Shown here: in pieces, positions 61,853-64,000 of the stretch
How the letters are laid out: every line of letters starts with the position of its first letter
Numbering within the stretch: position 1 is the first letter of the stretch
From: Paenibacillus sp. FSL R5-0517
GTDB taxonomy: Bacteria > Bacillota > Bacilli > Paenibacillales > Paenibacillaceae
Assembly: GCF_037974355.1 (NCBI RefSeq)
Contig: NZ_CP150235.1
Location: 2,356,001 to 2,420,000, forward strand
DNA length: 64,000 bases
Direction: 5' to 3'
Made by a program: the position numbers and the translations under genes
Notes under the pieces: model-generated
What the model saw: the letters and a program-made list of their open reading frames with translations, nothing else
The model's database searches: none
What the model was told of the DNA's origin: nothing

Positions 61853-62360
61853 AATGATACATCGACAGGAACGGATCGCCGTATATCCTGGAAGTTTTGA
61901 TCCCGTAACGATGGGGCATCTAGATATTATCGCCAGAGCGTCAAAGCAATTTGATCGCGTCATTGTGGCTGTGTTGAACAATATGAGCAAAAATCCGCTG
62001 TTTACGGTGGAGGAACGCAAAGAACTGATCACGGAAGTAACCCGCCATCTACCCAATGTGGAGGTGGACAGTTTCCGCGATCTGACAGCCAATTATGTCC
62101 GGCAAAAGGAAGCGCAGGTCATCGTTCGTGGTATACGCTCGGTAACTGATTTTGAATACGAGTTGCAGTTGGCATCGACCAACAGCAAGTTGAATCCGGA
62201 TGCGGAAACGATATTTATGATGACCAATCCGAAATATTCCTATTTAAGTTCCAGCATCGTCAAAGAAATCGCTCATTATCATGGAGATGTTACAGATCTT
62301 GTATCACCTGAGGTGGAAGCAGCGCTCCGTCAGAAAATCAGCGAGAAAACCGGCGGTTAA
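61845..62360 (+). CDS. coaD: Phosphopantetheine adenylyltransferase
   Basis: 171 residues from the ATG at 61845 (AGAGGAGG upstream). Nucleotidyltransferase motif [16 protein letters not shown] (T/HxGH), [17 protein letters not shown] and [13 protein letters not shown] are typical. Makes dephospho-CoA from ATP and 4'-phosphopantetheine, the penultimate CoA step. Its last 23 bases overlap the end of ylbJ on the other strand. Confidence 0.97.
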   Translation: MTEMIHRQERIAVYPGSFDPVTMGHLDIIARASKQFDRVIVAVLNNMSKNPLFTVEERKELITEVTRHLPNVEVDSFRDLTANYVRQKEAQVIVRGIRSVTDFEYELQLASTNSKLNPDAETIFMMTNPKYSYLSSSIVKEIAHYHGDVTDLVSPEVEAALRQKISEKTGG

Positions 62361-63675
62361 ACCAGAAGGTAATACCTGATAGACTAATCATGACTGCAAG
62401 AAGTAACGCAAGACCCATGCATGCAGCAGGGAAGACGCTCCAAATGGTGTTGATCGTGTATGTGTTACCTGGACTATGTATGAATAGCCAACCGAATGGT
62501 GTCGAGAGGTCCTGCTCCCCATTCGTCTGTAATGTGGTCCAGACTTCTGTGCTGTAACGGCTGAACGGCATCCACAGGAACAGACTGATGAAAAAGGCGA
62601 TTAATCCATGAGTCAGACGAACGCCAGCAAAGTACAGCATCGCTTTGCTGTTTGGACCCGTTGTTTTCAGGACGGCAGAGACTTGCAGGTGGGAGCATAA
62701 ACCGCCCCATCCAAGAACGGCTGCAAGTAGAGATATGAGCAGCGCGGGTGTAAGTGAAGTCTGGCTCAAATGATAGGTGCCCAGGTGAAGCTCAAAGAAG
62801 GCTGGCCACAGCGCAGCAGAGGACCCGGGAGTCAGATACAGGGAGACCAACCGGATAAACACGGCAAAACCGATCATGTATCCTCCAGTCATCATCAAGG
62901 TCTGCACAGCTTGGGATACAGTGTCACCGAGCAGTTTGCCAAACCCTCTTCCATCACGACTATGGGCTTCCCTCGCTGTAATCATCAGTTCAGACCATAT
63001 ACGGCGTCGTTTGTATGTAGAGTGGTGGGGTGCAGATGAGCGACTTATGGAATTTGCAGGACTTGCAGGCTGAGAATCAAGAGAGCTGTTATCTGCTTGC
63101 GCAGTTGTCAAGCCAGCCCGGTTTGTTTGGTTACCCGGTGCAGGCAGGAGACGCATGGCAAGAATGGAAGCGATCCAGCCGCTGATCCAGTGGACTACGA
63201 GTAGAAAATATCCGGCCGCTGGCTGGTGAAGAAACGCAGCACCAACGACCAGTATGATCATCATCGGATTGGCAAAATGAGACGCCGCCGCAAGGACAAC
63301 CGCCTGCTTGGCGGTAATTTGTCTATCCTGAAATAAACGGGACACCGCATCTGCTCCTGCGGGGAATCCGCCGCACATGCCAACGGCAATCGCCAGACCT
63401 GCGTTGCCCGGAAGTCTGAACCACCGTTGCATTAACGGTCCGAGCAAGGCGCCGATCGCATGGGTGAAGCCAAACGCAGTAAGCATTTGGGATAACATGA
63501 GGAATGGGAGCATGGCAGGGAAGATGATTTTCCACCATATATCCAGACCTTGAATAGAGGCGTCAAACGCTTCTTTGGGTGAGGCAACTACCGCAATGAC
63601 CAACATTAAAGCGCCGGTACTTAGGATTATCGTTCGTAATGGGCCAGAATCTCTAACCTCGCTCTGTAATGTCAT
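62338..63675 (-). CDS. ylbJ: Sporulation integral membrane protein YlbJ
   Basis: 445 residues with eight or more membrane helices and a polar 45-residue loop near 195-240. Gate/nucleoside-recognition type segments are seen ([64 protein letters not shown]). In B. subtilis ylbJ is needed for proper spore cortex and lies in the same neighbourhood as rsmD and coaD. Here it is convergent with coaD rather than co-directional. Confidence 0.92.
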   Translation of the reverse strand: MTLQSEVRDSGPLRTIILSTGALMLVIAVVASPKEAFDASIQGLDIWWKIIFPAMLPFLMLSQMLTAFGFTHAIGALLGPLMQRWFRLPGNAGLAIAVGMCGGFPAGADAVSRLFQDRQITAKQAVVLAAASHFANPMMIILVVGAAFLHQPAAGYFLLVVHWISGWIASILAMRLLPAPGNQTNRAGLTTAQADNSSLDSQPASPANSISRSSAPHHSTYKRRRIWSELMITAREAHSRDGRGFGKLLGDTVSQAVQTLMMTGGYMIGFAVFIRLVSLYLTPGSSAALWPAFFELHLGTYHLSQTSLTPALLISLLAAVLGWGGLCSHLQVSAVLKTTGPNSKAMLYFAGVRLTHGLIAFFISLFLWMPFSRYSTEVWTTLQTNGEQDLSTPFGWLFIHSPGNTYTINTIWSVFPAACMGLALLLAVMISLSGITFWFNRRFSR

Positions 63676-63727
63676 CGTTTCACCTCATATCAGATAACGC
63701 TGCTTCGGCATCTGAATCGTTATGGAC

Positions 63728-63796
63728 GGCCGAATGACGCCCAAAGGGCGGTTCGGCCTTGACCGGACAGGCTATTGTATACAGCGGCCTATCCGG
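63728..63796. other. Two tandem hairpins between ylbJ and the next gene
   Basis: GGCCGAA-tga-CGCCC pairs with GGGCG-g-TTCGGCC (63728-63758), and CCGGACAGGC pairs with GCCTATCCGG (63763-63796, one mismatch). Neither is followed by a T run. They lie in the 314-base gap between divergent ylbJ and the gene starting at 63990; the rest of the gap shows only upstream regions of both genes. Confidence 0.6.
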
Positions 63797-63989
63797 CCTG
63801 TACCATTGTATGCACAGGGACCAGAGTGTTAGACTTGAAAAAAAATGATGAAACAAGATGAGCTGAATATCTGCATTACACAGAGCGAGTATCTACCGGA
63901 GAATGGCAGTATTCACAAGGTGGAATTACGATCGCTTATTAGTGTAAAGTTTAGCTTATATAGAGATACAAAGAACGGAGGCTCATGCG

Positions 63990-64000
63990 ATGAATCGGAT
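63990..64000 (+). CDS. Start of a further gene, cut by the window edge
   Basis: ATG AAT CGG (Met-Asn-Arg) follows ACGGAGG at ten bases. Only three codons are visible, so the product cannot be named. The ATG at 63985 is followed by a stop after two codons and is not the start. Confidence 0.5.

Overview
The window looks like chromosome from a Paenibacillus-type, low-to-mid GC, spore-forming Firmicute. The evidence is strong AGGAGG-type ribosome sites with frequent TTG and GTG starts, a YlbJ sporulation gene beside rsmD-coaD, YesM/YesN two-component regulators, cre boxes, and a large GH74-X2-CBM3 xyloglucanase. No rRNA, tRNA, CRISPR array or insertion sequence was recognised.

Region 1 (1 to about 23,070, + strand): right-hand part of an HK97-type siphophage prophage. 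In order it carries terminase (cut by the window edge), portal, protease, capsid, head-tail connectors, tail tube, tail chaperones joined by an A AAA AAG -1 frameshift site, tape measure, distal tail protein, a tail-fibre cassette with a seven-bladed propeller, a Dit-like C-terminal protein, tail endopeptidase, a copper-amine-oxidase-like exported protein, holin and amidase. Several intrinsic terminators sit inside the structural operon. Downstream of lysis lies an accessory block. It starts with a LexA-box promoter driving a LexA-N-like winged-helix protein and YolD. An agr-like module follows: a polytopic membrane protein without a kinase domain, AgrB, a Cys-less AgrD-like peptide, and a LytTR protein without a receiver domain. 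An XRE-type repressor and one small gene close the prophage. The phage ends inside an alpha/beta-hydrolase gene, whose 3' remnant (23,073-23,273) marks the right junction. Integrase and the left end lie outside the window.

Region 2 (23.3-34.9 kb): mixed host genes. These are a zinc-ribbon membrane protein, a methyltransferase, a collapsed BadF-type ATPase pseudogene, a GNAT, a MarR regulator coupled to an MMPL/YhgE-like exporter with a palindromic operator, an SGNH hydrolase, an APH-like kinase, a TPR protein, a Tet(M)-like ribosome-protection GTPase, and an AraC regulator.

Region 3 (35-60 kb): plant-polysaccharide use. UxaB-UxaA metabolise galacturonate-derived tagaturonate and altronate. 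A WYL regulator and an AlkZ-related gene intervene. Then come a GH42 beta-galactosidase with a divergent AraC regulator, two acetyl-esterase-type hydrolases (one very like Axe2), an SMP-30 lactonase, the secreted xyloglucanase, a YesN/YesM pair, an ABC sugar importer (lipoprotein plus two permeases, no ATPase here) and a GH2 beta-galactosidase. Together these would cut xyloglucan outside the cell, import oligosaccharides, and remove galactosyl and acetyl groups inside. cre-like sites near uxaB, yesN and the importer suggest CcpA control.

Region 4 (59.8-64 kb): three small unknown genes, then the conserved rsmD-coaD pair, convergent ylbJ, and the start of one more gene after two tandem hairpins.
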